A stretch of DNA of 64,000 nucleotides from Rhodopseudomonas palustris (GTDB taxonomy: Bacteria > Pseudomonadota > Alphaproteobacteria > Rhizobiales > Xanthobacteraceae): contig NZ_CP041387.1 of the NCBI RefSeq assembly GCF_007005445.1, positions 4,913,501 through 4,977,500 on the forward strand, written 5' to 3'. The position numbers were made by a program, and so were the translations under genes. The first letter of the stretch is position 1. The number at the start of each line of letters is the position of its first letter. The notes beneath the pieces are model-generated. The model was given only the letters and a program-made list of their open reading frames with translations, searched no databases and was not told where the DNA came from. Shown piece by piece: positions 37,694 to 46,557 of the stretch.

Positions 37694-39550
37694 TTACCGC
37701 TGCACGCCCCCCATCAGGGCCAACAGCGCGGCACCGTAAATCTCCAGCTTCTTGTCGCCGATTCCCGGGATCCCGCGCAGTTCGTCGAGCGTGCGCGGCC
37801 GCACTGCCGCGATGCCATCCATGGTGGCGTCGTGCAGCACCACATAGGCCGGGACCCCGCGGGCCTTCGCCACTTCGGAGCGCCACGCCTTCAGCGCCGC
37901 GAACAGCTCCGGATCGCCGCTGGTTTCGCGCGGCGCCGCACCGAGCAGATCGCCGCGGCGGGATCTGGCCCGCGGCGGTCGCCCGCCGGTCTGTTCGCGC
38001 AGCATCACCTGGGCTTCGCCCTTCAGCACCGCACGCGAGGTCTCGGTCAGCTTCAACGCGCCGAATGCCTCGCTGTCCGGCGCGAGGTGGCCGAGCGACA
38101 CCAGTTGGCGGATCACCGCGCGCCATTGCTTCTCATTGAATTCGCCGCCGATGCCGAACACCGACAGCCTGTCGTGGCCGAACTGGCCGACCCGTTCGGT
38201 CAGCCGGCCGAGCAGCACGTCGATCAGGTGCTGTGCGCCGAACCGCTGCCCGGTGCGATAGGCGCAGGACAACAGCTTCTGTGCCGGCACGGTGCCGTCG
38301 ATCACCTTCGGCGGGGTGAGGCAGTTGTCGCAATTGCCGCAGCTCTCGTGCTGCGCCGTCTCGCCGAAATAGCCGAGCAGCCGGGTGCGGCGGCAGCCGG
38401 TGGATTCGCACAGGCCGACCAGCGCATCGAGCTTGCCCATCGAGACCCGCTTGAATGCGTCGGAGCCGCTGCTCTCGTCGATCATCCGGCGCTGCTGGAC
38501 GATGTCGCTGAGCCCGTAAGCCATCCACGCCTCGGACGGCTTGCCGTCGCGGCCGGCGCGCCCGGTCTCCTGGTAGTACGCCTCGATGCTCTTGGGCAGA
38601 TCGAGATGCGCGACGAACCGCACGTCCGGCTTGTCGATGCCCATGCCGAACGCGATCGTGGCCACGATCACGATGCCGTCCTCGTTGAGGAAGCGATCCT
38701 GATTGCGCGCGCGCACGTCCGGCGGCAGGCCGGCGTGATACGGCAGCGCGGTGAGGCCGGACTTGCTCAGCGTCTCGGCAATGTCCTCGACCTTGGCGCG
38801 CGACAGGCAATACACCACGCCTGAATGGCCGCGATGCCGATCGTCGATGAACGCCTTGAGCTGGGCCGGCGCGTTCTGCTTGTCGACGATGCTGTAGCGG
38901 ATGTTGGGCCGGTCGAAGCTGGAGACGAAGCACGGGGCGTCGGTCAGCGCCAGCCGCTCGGCGATCTCGCGGCGGGTCAACGCATCGGCGGTCGCGGTCA
39001 GCGCGATCCGCGGAACATTCGGAAATTTCTCGGCGATCGCCGAGAGGCCGACATATTCGGGCCGGAAGTCGTGGCCCCATTGCGACACGCAATGCGCCTC
39101 GTCGATCGCGAACAGCGCGATCTTCGCCCGCGCCAGCAGGCCGAGGCAGCGCGGCGTCAACAGTCGTTCGGGGGCGACATAGAGCAGGTCGAGTTCGCCT
39201 TTCAGCAATTGCTGCTCGATGGCGCTCGCTTCGTCGTAGGACAGCGTCGAGTTCAGTGCGGCGGCGCGCACCCCGCTTTCCAGCAGGCCGGCGACCTGAT
39301 CGCGCATCAGCGCGATCAGCGGCGACACCACCACGCCGCAGCCGTCGCGCAGCAGCGCTGGCAACTGATAGCACAGCGACTTGCCGCCGCCGGTCGGCAT
39401 CAGCACCAGCGCGTCGCCGCCATCGGCGACGTGGCGCACGATCGCCTCCTGCTGGCCGCGGAACGACGACAGGCCGAACACATGGTTCAGCGTCGACAGC
39501 ATCCTGGCGTCGAGGTCGTCGTCGGTTTCGCGAGGCGCGGAGCGGGTCAT
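37694..39550 (-). CDS. recQ: ATP-dependent DNA helicase RecQ
   Basis: This 618-residue helicase (E. coli RecQ has 609) unwinds recombination intermediates 3'-5'. It has motif 0 FRGQQEAIVRHV, Walker A MPTGGGKSLCYQLPAL, DEAH in AIDEAHCVSQWGHDFRPEY, and motif VI QETGRAGRDG. The zinc-binding cysteines of the RQC domain are in ESTGCRRTRLLGYFGE and ESCGNCDNC. A C-terminal HRDC domain ends the protein (DELRGIPGIGDKKLEIYGAALLALM). The start at 39550 fits the length; the frame extends to 39613. Confidence 0.96.
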   Translation of the reverse strand: MTRSAPRETDDDLDARMLSTLNHVFGLSSFRGQQEAIVRHVADGGDALVLMPTGGGKSLCYQLPALLRDGCGVVVSPLIALMRDQVAGLLESGVRAAALNSTLSYDEASAIEQQLLKGELDLLYVAPERLLTPRCLGLLARAKIALFAIDEAHCVSQWGHDFRPEYVGLSAIAEKFPNVPRIALTATADALTRREIAERLALTDAPCFVSSFDRPNIRYSIVDKQNAPAQLKAFIDDRHRGHSGVVYCLSRAKVEDIAETLSKSGLTALPYHAGLPPDVRARNQDRFLNEDGIVIVATIAFGMGIDKPDVRFVAHLDLPKSIEAYYQETGRAGRDGKPSEAWMAYGLSDIVQQRRMIDESSGSDAFKRVSMGKLDALVGLCESTGCRRTRLLGYFGETAQHESCGNCDNCLTPPKVIDGTVPAQKLLSCAYRTGQRFGAQHLIDVLLGRLTERVGQFGHDRLSVFGIGGEFNEKQWRAVIRQLVSLGHLAPDSEAFGALKLTETSRAVLKGEAQVMLREQTGGRPPRARSRRGDLLGAAPRETSGDPELFAALKAWRSEVAKARGVPAYVVLHDATMDGIAAVRPRTLDELRGIPGIGDKKLEIYGAALLALMGGVQR

Positions 39551-39621
39551 GCGAGCGGGCGGGGGAGCAGGGACATGCGATGCGTATACCCCACCGTGAC
39601 CGATTCGGCTCATGAACCACT

Positions 39622-39736
39622 GTCATTCCGGGGCGCCGCGCAGCGGCGAACCCGGAATCTCGCTGTGCAAGGGCAAAGAGGTGCCCCACAATTTCGGGAT
39701 TCCGGGTTCGCAGGCTACGCCTGCGCCCCGGAATGA
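39622..39736. repeat. Dispersed palindromic element (TCATTCCGGGGCGC type)
   Basis: It starts GTCATTCCGGGGCGCCGCGC and ends GCGCCCCGGAATGAC, so the ends are inverted copies. An inner inverted pair, GAACCCGGAATCTC and GGGATTCCGGGTTC, makes a long stem possible. It lies between recQ and an acyl-CoA synthetase gene. Confidence 0.8.
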
Positions 39737-39804
39737 CGGCCTGAGATCGAGGATGTCTGGTGGGCGCGGCGTTCTTCAAACGAGGAGGGTCGCGCCGCTC
39801 CGCC

Positions 39805-41355
39805 TCACACGATCCGGCTGTTCTTGTTGCCCCAATATTTGTCGCGCAGCAGGCGCTTGTAGAGTTTGCCGGTGGGCAGGCGCGGCATTTCGTCGGTGAA
39901 ATCGATCGAGCGCGGCACCTTCTGGCGCGACAGCGACTGGGCGCAGAACGCCAGCAGTTCCTGCTCCAGCTCGGCACCGGCGGCGACGCCCTCGACCGGC
40001 TGCACCACCGCTTTCACCTCTTCGCCGAGATCCTCGTTCGGCACGCCGAACACTGCGGCGTCCGCCACCTTGGGATGGGTGATCAAGAGGTTCTCGCACT
40101 CCTGCGGATAGATGTTCACGCCGCCGGAGATGATCATGAAGGTGGCGCGATCGGTGAGGTGCAGATAGCCGTCGTCGTCGACATAGCCGACATCGCCGAC
40201 CGTGCTCATGCTGCCGTCGTCGGAGCGGGCCTCCTGGGTCTTCTTCGGATCGTTGAAATATTCGAACGGCGTCGCGGTCTTGAACCAGATCTGGCCGGGC
40301 GTGCCTTTCGGGCACGGCTTCATGCCGTCGTCGAGAATGTGCAGGTCGCCGAACATCACCTTGCCGACGGTGCCGCGATGCGCCAGCCATTCGGCGCTGT
40401 TGCAGGCGGTGAAGCCGAGGCCTTCGGTGGCGCCGTAATATTCGTGGATGATCGGCCCCCACCATTCGATCATCTGTTCCTTGACCTGCGGCGGGCAGGG
40501 CGCCGCTGCGTGGATCGCGACCTCGAGGGTCGACAGGTCGTATTTCTTGCGGACCTCCTCGGGCAGCTTCAGCATCCGCGAGAACATCGTCGGCACGAGT
40601 TGGCTGTGCGTCACCTTGTACTTCTCGATCAGCGCCAGATACTGCTCCGGATCGAAATGCTCCATGATGATCACGGTGCCGCCGACCCGGATGGTGAGGC
40701 CGACCGCCGCCTGCGGCGCCGAGTGATACAGCGGCGCCGGCGACAGGTAGATCATGCCGTCGCGATACTTCCACAGCATGTTGAGGAAGTGGAACAGCGG
40801 CAGCGGTTCAGATGGCGGCTGCTCCGGCAGCGGCCGCAGGATGCCCTTCGGCCGGCCGGTGGTGCCGGACGAATACAGCATCGCGGTGCCGAGGCTTTCG
40901 TCGGCGATAGGCGTGTCCGGCAGATCCTTGGTCGCTTCGGCGAGCCCGACGATCCGCTCGCTCTCGCCGTCGCCGTCGACGACCACGCACAGCGTGACGT
41001 TGGAGCATTCCTTCAGCGCCTCGCGGGCAACGTCGAGCTTGGCTTTCGAGGTGACCAGCGCGCGGGATTCGCTATTGGTCAGGATGTAGGCGAGCTCGGC
41101 CGGCGTCAAATAGGAATTGACGCAGGTGTAGTAACAGCCGCTGCGCTCGCCGGCGCCGCATGCCTCGATGTAGCGATTGTTGTTCTCCATGAAGATCGAG
41201 TAGTGGTCGAGCCGTTGCAGGCCGTGATTGCGCAGCAGATGCGCCAGACGGTTGCTGCGGGCTTCGAGCTCCGCATAGCTCACGGTCTCGCCGGTCGAGG
41301 CCATGATGAAGGCGGGATGGTCGGGACGGGTCTTCGCGAACTGGCCGGGATACAT
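39805..41355 (-). CDS. Acyl-CoA synthetase (AMP-forming)
   Basis: This 516-residue ANL-superfamily ligase has motif A5/P-loop YSSGTTGRPKGILRP, EYYGATEGLGFT, DVGYVDDDGYLHLTDRATFMIISGGVNIYPQECE and the Lys-bearing end RLPTGKLYKRLLR. It resembles long-chain or unusual-acid CoA ligases of actinobacterial FadD type and their rhizobial relatives. It is separate from the ligase at 35239, and the two share only family motifs. Downstream on the same strand no pathway gene is close. The true substrate cannot be told from sequence alone. Confidence 0.92.
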   Translation of the reverse strand: MYPGQFAKTRPDHPAFIMASTGETVSYAELEARSNRLAHLLRNHGLQRLDHYSIFMENNNRYIEACGAGERSGCYYTCVNSYLTPAELAYILTNSESRALVTSKAKLDVAREALKECSNVTLCVVVDGDGESERIVGLAEATKDLPDTPIADESLGTAMLYSSGTTGRPKGILRPLPEQPPSEPLPLFHFLNMLWKYRDGMIYLSPAPLYHSAPQAAVGLTIRVGGTVIIMEHFDPEQYLALIEKYKVTHSQLVPTMFSRMLKLPEEVRKKYDLSTLEVAIHAAAPCPPQVKEQMIEWWGPIIHEYYGATEGLGFTACNSAEWLAHRGTVGKVMFGDLHILDDGMKPCPKGTPGQIWFKTATPFEYFNDPKKTQEARSDDGSMSTVGDVGYVDDDGYLHLTDRATFMIISGGVNIYPQECENLLITHPKVADAAVFGVPNEDLGEEVKAVVQPVEGVAAGAELEQELLAFCAQSLSRQKVPRSIDFTDEMPRLPTGKLYKRLLRDKYWGNKNSRIV

Positions 41356-41387
41356 TGTGCTCCTCGTTCCTCAGTGCCTATTCATCC

Positions 41388-41419
41388 GTCATTGCTTCGC
41401 TTCGCTCCTCGCAATGACG
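41388..41419. repeat. Short copy of the TCATTGCGAGGAGCG palindrome
   Basis: GTCATTGCTTCGCTTCGCTCCTCGCAATGAC is a near-perfect hairpin whose ends match elements at 2407-2491 and 43747-43829. It lies in the 80-base space between an acyl-CoA synthetase and an alcohol dehydrogenase gene. Confidence 0.8.
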
Positions 41420-41435
41420 GCGATGGTGATGATCC

Positions 41436-42575
41436 TCACGCCGCCAGCTCCAGGATCTCGCGGACCTGCGCGGGGCCCTCGATCGGGCGCGGATTGCGCG
41501 GCACCCACGGCGTGCCCATCGCCTGGGTGGCGATCCGCTCGAAATGCTCGGGGCCGACATTCACGTCCTGCAACGATCGCGGCATACCGAGCACGCGGAT
41601 CAGCGCGTCGAGCACGTCGCCGGCGTCTTGGCCGGGGTGGCCCATCGCGGCCGAGACCAGCGCCTGACGGTCGCGGTTGGCGATCCTGTTCCAGCGCATC
41701 ACTGCGGGCAGCATGATGCAGGAGGTGTGGCCGTGCGGCACATCGAACACCGCGCCGAGCACGTAGCCGATGCCGTGGCTGGCGCCCATCGGCACGCCCG
41801 ACGACAGTGCCCCCATCGACAGCCAGGCGCCGATCTGACAGTCGAGCCGGGCGTCGAGATCGGTCGGTTCGGCCTTCACCCGCGGCAGCCCCGTCGCCAG
41901 CATCGCAAGGCCGCGCAGCGCCTGGGCGTCGCCATAGGGGTGGGCTTCGCGCGAGCAGATCGCTTCGACGCAGTGATCGACGGCGCGGATGCCGGTCGAC
42001 AGAAACAGCCATTCCGGCGTGTGCAGGGTGATGGCCGGATCGAGGATCGCGGCGCGCGGCATCGTCAGCGGATGCGCCAGCTTCTCCTTGACCCTGGTGG
42101 TTTCGTTGGTGACGCCGGCGAACGCGCTGAACTCGCCGCCGGAGATCGTGGTGGGCACGCTGATCTGCCGCACGGTCGGGGCGATCGGCGCGGTGACGTT
42201 GCGGACGCGGTCGATGTCGGCGGTGCTGGTGATGTCGTTGGCGAGGAAGATCTGCACCGCCTTGGCGCCGTCGGTGATCGAGCCGCCGCCGACGGTCACG
42301 ATGATGTCGGCCTGGACGGTGCGGGCCTGTCCGGCGGCGGCGATTACCGCGCTGCGCGGCGTGTGCGCCGGCATCGCGTCGAACACCCCGGCACAGCGGC
42401 TGCCGAGCGCATCCCTGATCTTTGCGATTTCGTCGGTGGTGCGGCTCAGCGTGCCCGACACCATCAGCAGCGCGCGCTGCGCGCCGATCCGGTCGAGCTG
42501 TTCGGTGACAGCGGTCGCAGCCGGCTGGCCGTAGACGACCTCCTCCATGGCGCCGAACACGACGCGTCCAGTCAT
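41436..42575 (-). CDS. Iron-containing alcohol dehydrogenase / maleylacetate reductase family
   Basis: This 379-residue enzyme belongs to the group III Fe-dependent dehydrogenases. The NAD-binding loop is VGGGSITDGAKA. Metal-ligand segments are DHCVEAICS, GASHGIGYVLG and VPHGHTSCIMLP. The dehydroquinate synthase-like fold and length suit maleylacetate reductase or related enzymes, but maleylacetate reductases need not bind metal and the histidines kept here favour a metal enzyme. The ATG at 42575 follows GGGAG. It sits 80 bases upstream of the acyl-CoA synthetase, so the pair could be co-transcribed. Confidence 0.87.
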   Translation of the reverse strand: MTGRVVFGAMEEVVYGQPAATAVTEQLDRIGAQRALLMVSGTLSRTTDEIAKIRDALGSRCAGVFDAMPAHTPRSAVIAAAGQARTVQADIIVTVGGGSITDGAKAVQIFLANDITSTADIDRVRNVTAPIAPTVRQISVPTTISGGEFSAFAGVTNETTRVKEKLAHPLTMPRAAILDPAITLHTPEWLFLSTGIRAVDHCVEAICSREAHPYGDAQALRGLAMLATGLPRVKAEPTDLDARLDCQIGAWLSMGALSSGVPMGASHGIGYVLGAVFDVPHGHTSCIMLPAVMRWNRIANRDRQALVSAAMGHPGQDAGDVLDALIRVLGMPRSLQDVNVGPEHFERIATQAMGTPWVPRNPRPIEGPAQVREILELAA

Positions 42576-42865
42576 CACGTTGTTTCACTCCCGGTTGGCC
42601 GCTTTTGCGTGGCCTTAGCGATGATCCTAATCCGATCGTCGTAGGTTCGGGAACAGGAAAATTCGTCGCGGCGGCGATCAGTCGGCGTCCGATGTCGTGG
42701 CCGCCGGCGCGGTAAGATAAGACGTTTGGCTGATCCGCCCCCGAAGGGGGTTGTCGCTGCCCCGCCCGCATGTTGAATGCGGCGGCAGATTTTGTTGTGA
42801 CGCGTTTTCTTCACGCGAACCGGTGACCATCTCGCGCGAAAACGCTGTCGTCGGGGAGACAATCC

Positions 42866-43741
42866 ATGACTAAGGCCGTGCTCGGCATTATCGGCGGCTC
42901 CGGAATCTACGATTTACCGGGGCTGGAGGACGTCCGCGAGGAAGCGATCGCGAGCCCGTGGGGCGAGCCGTCCTCCGCGGTGCGGCGCGGCAATATCGCA
43001 GGTCTGCCGATCGTGTTCATGCCGCGCCACGACAAGGGGCATCGGCTGTCGCCCTCCGACATCAACTACCGCGCCAATATCGACGTGCTGAAGCGCGCCG
43101 GGGTCACCGACCTGATCTCGCTGTCGGCCTGCGGCTCGTTCAAGGAAGAGCTGCCGCCCGGCACCTTCGTTCTGGTCGATCAGTTCGTCGACCGCACCTA
43201 CAAGCGCGAAAGCTCGTTCTTCGGTAAAGGCTGCGTCGCCCACGTCTCGATGGCGCATCCGGTTTCGCCGCGGCTCCGCATCCACCTCGCCGCGGCCGCC
43301 GAGGCTGAGGGCATTTCGGTGGCACGCGGCGGTACCTACCTGTGCATGGAAGGGCCGCAGTTCTCCAGCTATGCGGAGAGTATGACCTACAAGCAGCTCG
43401 GCTATTCGGTGATCGGCATGACCAACATGCCGGAGGCCAAGCTCGCCCGTGAGGCGGAAATTTGCTACGCGACGGTGGCGATGGTCACCGATTTCGACTG
43501 CTGGCACCCGGACCACGACGCGGTGACGGTGCAGGACATCGTCCGCGTTCTGACCTCCAATGCCGAGAAGGCCAAGAGCCTGGTGGCGCGGCTGGCACAG
43601 GACTTCCCGCGCGAGCACGAGGAGTGCCCGATCGGCTCCGACCGCGCCCTCGATGCCGCCTTCATCACCGCCCCCGAAGCGCGCGATCCGGAACTGCTGA
43701 AGAAACTCGACGCGGTGGCCGGGCGGGTTTTGAAGGCGTAA
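42866..43741 (+). CDS. mtnP: S-methyl-5'-thioadenosine phosphorylase
   Basis: This 291-residue enzyme splits methylthioadenosine into adenine and 5-methylthioribose-1-phosphate. It starts with the phosphate-binding LGIIGGSGIYDLPGLEDV. RHDKGHRLSPSDINYRANID and the purine/sugar-site segment MEGPQFSSYAESMTYKQLGYSVIGMTNMPEAKLAREAEICYA follow, all typical of MtnP. The GGGGAG ribosome binding site precedes the ATG. mtnA, the next enzyme of the pathway, follows 111 bases downstream across a palindromic element. Confidence 0.96.
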   Translation: MTKAVLGIIGGSGIYDLPGLEDVREEAIASPWGEPSSAVRRGNIAGLPIVFMPRHDKGHRLSPSDINYRANIDVLKRAGVTDLISLSACGSFKEELPPGTFVLVDQFVDRTYKRESSFFGKGCVAHVSMAHPVSPRLRIHLAAAAEAEGISVARGGTYLCMEGPQFSSYAESMTYKQLGYSVIGMTNMPEAKLAREAEICYATVAMVTDFDCWHPDHDAVTVQDIVRVLTSNAEKAKSLVARLAQDFPREHEECPIGSDRALDAAFITAPEARDPELLKKLDAVAGRVLKA

Positions 43742-43746
43742 ACCTC

Positions 43747-43829
43747 GTCATTGCGAGGAGCGGAAGCGACGAAGCAATCCAGTGCTTGGCGTGTGGACTT
43801 CTGGACTGCTTCGCTTCGTTCGCAATGAC
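43747..43829. repeat. Dispersed palindromic element between mtnP and mtnA
   Basis: It starts GTCATTGCGAGGAGCGGAAG and ends CTTCGCTTCGTTCGCAATGAC. The arms form a long imperfect stem including AAGCAATCCAG...CTGGACTGCTT. This is the best full-length copy of the family seen in the window. Confidence 0.85.
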
Positions 43830-43852
43830 CGATTCGATCTCAGCGAGGCACC

Positions 43853-44977
43853 ATGAAAGTCGACGGCAAGCATACCCGTACGATCTGGCTCGAAGCCGAT
43901 GGCTGGACCGTCGGCACCATCGATCAGCGCCGGCTGCCGCACGACTACGTCGTGGTGAAGCTGACCAGCTCCGATGAGGCGGCAGATGCGATCCGCACCA
44001 TGCTGGTGCGCGGCGCGCCGCTGATCGGCGCGACCGCAGCCTACGGCATGGCGCTGGCAATGCGTGAGGATGCCTCCGACGCCGGGCTCGAAGCCGCCTA
44101 TCGGAAGCTGGTCGCGACCAGGCCGACCGCCATCAATCTGAAATGGGCGCTCGACGAGATGCGCCGTGCGCTCGCCCCGGTGCCGCCGGTGGACCGCGTC
44201 GCGGCGGCCTATTGGCGCGCCGGCGAGATTGCCGATGAAGACGTCGCGATCAATCAGGCGATCGGCGCCAGCGGCCTGAAGCTGATCGAAGCGATTGCGG
44301 CGACCAAGAAGCCCGGCGAGCGCGTCAATGTGCTGACCCATTGCAACGCCGGCTGGCTCGCCACGGTGGATTGGGGCACCGCGACCGCGCCGATCTATCA
44401 GGCGTTTGATGCCGGCATCCCGATCCATGTGTACGCCGACGAGACGAGGCCGCGGAACCAGGGCGCCTCGCTCACCGCCTGGGAGCTCGGCCATCACGGC
44501 GTCGATCACACCGTGATTCCGGACAATACCGGCGGCCATCTGATGCAGCACGGCCTGGTCGACATCGTCATCGTCGGCACCGACCGCGTTACCGCCGACG
44601 GCGACGTCTGCAACAAGATCGGTACCTATCTGAAGGCGCTGGCGGCGGCCGACAACAAGGTGCCATTCTACGTCGCGCTGCCATCGCCGACGATCGACTT
44701 CACCATCCACGACGGCGTGAAGGAAATCCCGATCGAGCAGCGCGAAGCCGCGGAGGTCACCGACATGACCGGCCGTACCAGCGATGGCCGGATCGAAACG
44801 GTGCGCATCGTGCCGCAGAGCTCCAAGGTCGCCAATTACGGCTTCGACGTCACCCCGGCACGCCTCGTTACCGGCCTGATCACCGAGCGCGGCGTGCTGA
44901 AAGCCGATCGCGCCGCGCTGGCCGCGGCCTTTCCGGAGCGGGTGGCCCAGGCCAAGGAACTCCTGCGCGCGTCCTGA
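43853..44977 (+). CDS. mtnA: Methylthioribose-1-phosphate isomerase
   Basis: This 374-residue eIF2B-like enzyme turns methylthioribose-1-phosphate into methylthioribulose-1-phosphate. The family segments are [35 protein letters not shown] (catalytic Cys), [17 protein letters not shown], and [19 protein letters not shown] (catalytic Asp). It acts directly after MtnP, so the pair clears methylthioadenosine from polyamine and homoserine lactone synthesis. The later steps (MtnB or RuBisCO-like branches) are not in the window. Confidence 0.96.
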   Translation: MKVDGKHTRTIWLEADGWTVGTIDQRRLPHDYVVVKLTSSDEAADAIRTMLVRGAPLIGATAAYGMALAMREDASDAGLEAAYRKLVATRPTAINLKWALDEMRRALAPVPPVDRVAAAYWRAGEIADEDVAINQAIGASGLKLIEAIAATKKPGERVNVLTHCNAGWLATVDWGTATAPIYQAFDAGIPIHVYADETRPRNQGASLTAWELGHHGVDHTVIPDNTGGHLMQHGLVDIVIVGTDRVTADGDVCNKIGTYLKALAAADNKVPFYVALPSPTIDFTIHDGVKEIPIEQREAAEVTDMTGRTSDGRIETVRIVPQSSKVANYGFDVTPARLVTGLITERGVLKADRAALAAAFPERVAQAKELLRAS

Positions 44978-45160
44978 GTTCGTTTGGCAGCGGCGGTTCG
45001 GCCGCTGAGCACGGCATCGGCGGTATTGCTGAGTCGAAACAGCGTGTCGCGCGGCCGATCGCCGCGTAACCCCTGTGGAAACGCTCTCGCGCTCGCCACC
45101 TTTGTAGCTATGCTGGATTCGCGCCGGAGCCGAGCCGCGCGCCCCCCAAGGACTCGCATC

Positions 45161-45469
45161 ATGACCGATCAATCCAGGCCGCCGGAGCGGCCGCGCTATG
45201 AGCCGGAGATCATTCCGCCCGGACAGACCCATGATCCGATGGGGACGCGGATTTTCATCGACCAGAACACCACCGAGCACGTCTTTGTCGGCAAGGTCGG
45301 TCCGCTCGGCCTGTTCCTGATGGCGCTGGCGATCGGCGCGGTGATTGCCGTGGTTCTGGTGTTGCTGCTCGGGGCGTTTCTGCTGTGGATCCCGGTGGTC
45401 GGCCTGCTGATCGCGGCCGGCCTGGTCGCAGGGGTGCTGCGGCCGCTGTTTTCGCGCGGCAACGGATAG
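45161..45469 (+). CDS. Small membrane protein of unknown function
   Basis: This 102-residue protein has a polar, Pro-rich N-terminal half (RPPERPRYEPEIIPPGQTHDPMGTRIFIDQ). Two closely spaced hydrophobic segments follow (about 47-70 and 73-92; GLFLMALAIGAVIAVVLVLLLGAFLLWIPVVGLLIAAGLVAGVL). The ATG at 45161 matches the start of the conserved-looking part; the frame upstream is unlike a protein. Such proteins are common conserved hypotheticals in Bradyrhizobium relatives. The function is unknown. Confidence 0.7.
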   Translation: MTDQSRPPERPRYEPEIIPPGQTHDPMGTRIFIDQNTTEHVFVGKVGPLGLFLMALAIGAVIAVVLVLLLGAFLLWIPVVGLLIAAGLVAGVLRPLFSRGNG

Positions 45470-45553
45470 CGCGCCCGGATTGATCGTTGTCAGCGAGCCG
45501 TCAGCGGGCCTGGCGCAGACTTCGCGCTGTTGGAGCTGGCCGGTCGGAGAGCG

Positions 45554-45892
45554 ATGGCACGCATTGTTATCGTCTGGTTCGGGCTGGTCGCCGCCGCCGT
45601 GCTGATGTCGGCCGCGCCCGTCGCGGCGCACGACCACGATCATCATCACCACGACCGCCGCCAAGATCATGACGAAGCCCGCCTCGCCGTCGAGCGTGGC
45701 GAAATCCGCCCGCTGGCCGAGTTGCTCGGCATGATTCGCGGCAAACTCCCCGGCGAGATCACCGGCGTCGAGATCGAGCGGCGCCACGATCAATGGCTGT
45801 ACGAATTCGTGGTGGTCGACAAGCGGGGCCGGCTGTACGAGGTCTATGTCGATGGGCGCAGTGGCGAGATCCGTCGCACCAAGGAGAAATGA
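45554..45892 (+). CDS. Periplasmic PepSY-domain protein with a His-rich start
   Basis: This 112-residue protein has a signal peptide (about residues 1-25) and then a His/Asp cluster (HDHDHHHHDRRQDHDE) that could bind metal. One PepSY-like domain follows: ARLAVERGEIRPLAELLGMIRGKLPGEITGVEIERRHDQWLYEFVVVDKRGRLYEVYVDGRSGEIRR. Its stop codon overlaps the ATG of the response regulator by one base, so it is part of the two-component operon. By position it could modulate the kinase's periplasmic sensor, as the FeuN protein does for FeuQ in Sinorhizobium; this is inference. Confidence 0.85.
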   Translation: MARIVIVWFGLVAAAVLMSAAPVAAHDHDHHHHDRRQDHDEARLAVERGEIRPLAELLGMIRGKLPGEITGVEIERRHDQWLYEFVVVDKRGRLYEVYVDGRSGEIRRTKEK

Positions 45893-46557
45893 TGCGGGTG
45901 CTGGTGGTCGAGGACGACAGCCGGATCGCGTCGGAGCTGGGGCGCGGCCTCGGCGAGGCCGGCTACCTCGCTGAAATCGTCGGCGACGGCGAGGAGGCGT
46001 GGTTTCGCGGTGACACCGAGGACTATGCCGCCATCATCCTCGACCTCGGCCTGCCGGGCCTCGACGGCCTCACCATCCTGAAGCGCTGGCGCGACAACGG
46101 ACGCCTCACCCCGGTGCTGATCCTCACCGCGCGCGGAAGCTGGGCCGAACGGGTCGACGGCATCGATGCCGGTGCCGACGATTACCTGCCGAAGCCTTTC
46201 CAGATGGAGGAGCTGCTGGCGCGGCTGCGCTCGATCGTGCGGCGGTCGGCCGGCCACGCGTCGTCGGTCGTCAGCATCGGCGATGTCACGCTCGACGAGC
46301 GCCAGATGCAGGTCAGCGTCCGCGGCAAGCCGGTGGCGCTGTCGCCACTGGAGTACCGGCTCGCATCCTACCTGGTGCTGCATCGCGGCCGGGTGGTGTC
46401 GCAGTTCGAGCTGGCCGAGAACATCTACGGCCAGGACGACGCCCACGATTCCAACGCCATCGAGGTGCTGGTGGGCCGCGTTCGCCGCAAGATCGGGGTC
46501 GACCTGATCGAGACCCGTCGCGGCTTCGGCTACATCGTGGCGGACGAGCGTTCATGA
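45892..46557 (+). CDS. OmpR/PhoB-type response regulator
   Basis: This 221-residue regulator has a receiver domain with phospho-acceptor Asp51 (ILDLGLPGLDGL), Thr near LTARG and Lys in LPKPF. The C-terminal winged-helix DNA-binding domain is VSIGDVTLDERQMQVSVRGKPVALSPLEYRLASYLVLHRGRVVS, ending RRGFGYIV. AAGGAG lies at 45881-45886, best placed for the ATG at 45892. It overlaps the kinase gene by four bases. The family resembles FeuP/PhoP regulators. Confidence 0.94.
   Translation: MRVLVVEDDSRIASELGRGLGEAGYLAEIVGDGEEAWFRGDTEDYAAIILDLGLPGLDGLTILKRWRDNGRLTPVLILTARGSWAERVDGIDAGADDYLPKPFQMEELLARLRSIVRRSAGHASSVVSIGDVTLDERQMQVSVRGKPVALSPLEYRLASYLVLHRGRVVSQFELAENIYGQDDAHDSNAIEVLVGRVRRKIGVDLIETRRGFGYIVADERS

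Noticed and set aside
42575-42862. A 95-codon minus-strand frame between the alcohol dehydrogenase and mtnP
   Set aside because: It is Arg/Lys-rich with no family pattern and occupies the probable promoter region of the divergent genes.
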